DNA of 6,626 nucleotides from an uncultured Parvimonas sp. GTDB lineage: Bacteria > Bacillota > Clostridia > Tissierellales > Peptoniphilaceae. Shown here in pieces: positions 5,872 to 6,626 of this stretch. The notes below the pieces were generated by a model. The model ran no database searches and was not told the DNA's origin. It saw only the letters and a list, made by a program, of their open reading frames with translations. How positions within the stretch are numbered: position 1 is the stretch's first letter; each line of letters opens with the position of its first letter. Location: NCBI GenBank assembly GCA_902470455.1, contig CABRGI010000041.1, positions 1-6,626 of the forward strand, in the 5' to 3' direction. A program made the position numbers and the translations under genes.

Positions 5872-6626
5872 AATATGATAAATTAGTTGAAAAATTTAAT
5901 GATTTTAAAGATTTGATATTAAAAAAATCTTTAAGAACTAGGATTATGACTCAGTTTTTTTTGGTAATAGTCTTAATTGTTGTTTTTTTTGAAATTTTTT
6001 TGATATTTACTATAAAGAATTATTATTATTCAGGGGTAACTGGTATAATACAAAGTCAAGCAAAATATAGTGCAAAGCTTTATGAAACTCATTTAGCTAA
6101 CTCAAGTCTTTCTGAACTTGTTTTAGACGATATAGAAGAATTTTATAGTGAAGTGAATGCTGAAGTTCAAATTTTAAACAATTCTGGAAAAGTGCTAATG
6201 GATACTGTAAATGGAAATCAAGTAGGGACAGTTTTATCTACAAGCGATGTTATTTCTGCAAAAAATGGAAGCAATGGATCTAATGTATATAGAAATTCTA
6301 TTTCCAAAAAAAATGAATTAGCAGTATCTATTCCTCTTAATAATGGTAATGAACAGGTAGGAATAGCTAGATTTATAATTTCTATGGAAAATATTGACAG
6401 TATAATTGCTCAAAGGTATCTAGTATTTTTCTTGTTTGGTTTTTTTGTAATTGTAATAGGTGTTAGTATAAGTATTTTTATGAATACTAAAATTGTTAAT
6501 CCTATAGAAAAGCTAACCAATGTAGCATTAAAATTAGCTGATGGTCAGTTAAATGAAAAAGCTGATGAGGTTGGAGATTATGAAATTTCTAAACTTGGTA
6601 GTACTATGAATTTAATGAGTGAGAAT
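5856..6626 (+). CDS. Sensor histidine kinase, N-terminal part (runs off the right edge)
   Basis: An open frame with no stop starts at ATG 5856, inside the end of the response regulator, in a different frame with a 16-bp overlap typical of translationally coupled regulator/kinase pairs; 257 residues are present. A basic cytoplasmic segment (1-30, ending KKSLRTR) leads to membrane helix 1 (about 31-53, with an acidic E46 inside). An extracytoplasmic sensor region without cysteines follows (about 54-186), then membrane helix 2 (about 188-209) and a HAMP domain (about 208-257, with P216 in VNPIEKL and DEVGDYEISKLGSTMNLM at its end). The phospho-acceptor histidine and ATPase domains must lie beyond the window. 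The ribosome site is weak (GGGGG at 5840-5844, 11 nt upstream), consistent with coupling. The ligand cannot be predicted from this region. The kinase identity is inferred from HAMP topology and pairing with the regulator. Confidence 0.88.
   Translation, partial: MEFKLKYDKLVEKFNDFKDLILKKSLRTRIMTQFFLVIVLIVVFFEIFLIFTIKNYYYSGVTGIIQSQAKYSAKLYETHLANSSLSELVLDDIEEFYSEVNAEVQILNNSGKVLMDTVNGNQVGTVLSTSDVISAKNGSNGSNVYRNSISKKNELAVSIPLNNGNEQVGIARFIISMENIDSIIAQRYLVFFLFGFFVIVIGVSISIFMNTKIVNPIEKLTNVALKLADGQLNEKADEVGDYEISKLGSTMNLMSEN

Noticed and set aside
1..6626. CRISPR array, tRNA/rRNA genes, insertion sequence or phage features
   Set aside because: No spaced direct repeats, cloverleaf-like sequences, transposase frames or terminal inverted repeats were seen. 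Composition is even across the window.

Overview
This is an AT-rich window that looks like a low-GC Clostridia-type anaerobe (Bacillota). The grounds are strong AGGAGG-type ribosome sites, heavy AGA and A/T-ending codon use, an oxygen-sensitive iron-sulfur and selenocysteine enzyme of the kind found in acetogenic, purine-fermenting and amino-acid-fermenting clostridia, and a simple OmpR-type regulator/kinase pair. The sequence does not identify genus or species.

Positions 1-158 are a non-coding, very AT-rich leader with a 7-bp inverted repeat, a 16-nt A/T palindrome and weak -10-like boxes. Positions 159-5029 are a tight three-gene operon on the + strand. It encodes a NuoE/HydC-like [2Fe-2S] subunit, a NuoF/HydB-like FMN/NAD(H)-binding subunit with two extra C-terminal ferredoxin clusters, and a 920-residue formate dehydrogenase. 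The dehydrogenase gene carries an in-frame TGA (3329-3331) followed at once by a bacterial SECIS-like hairpin. Read as selenocysteine, the TGA joins the two apparent open frames (2267-3331 and 3380-5029) into one protein with a HydA/NuoG-like iron-sulfur N-terminus and an FdhF-type molybdopterin catalytic body. A perfect 13-bp intrinsic terminator at 5066-5098 closes the operon.

Positions 5099-5187 hold a convincing promoter (TTGAAA, 17 nt, TATACT) with a perfect 12-bp inverted repeat over its -10 region. It drives an OmpR/PhoB-family response regulator (5188-5871). The regulator overlaps by 16 bp a membrane sensor histidine kinase, of which only the sensor half and HAMP domain are in the window (5856 to the right edge).

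Functionally, the first three genes should form one soluble cytoplasmic complex. Electrons would pass between formate/CO2 at the Mo or W plus selenocysteine site and NAD(H) at the flavin subunit, through a chain of iron-sulfur clusters. The layout matches that of electron-bifurcating [FeFe]-hydrogenases with the hydrogenase module replaced by formate dehydrogenase, so a ferredoxin/NAD-coupled formate dehydrogenase is a reasonable inference. Related clostridial enzymes are known, so the system is notable but not wholly new. No evidence beyond adjacency and one shared short motif shows that the two-component system controls the operon.
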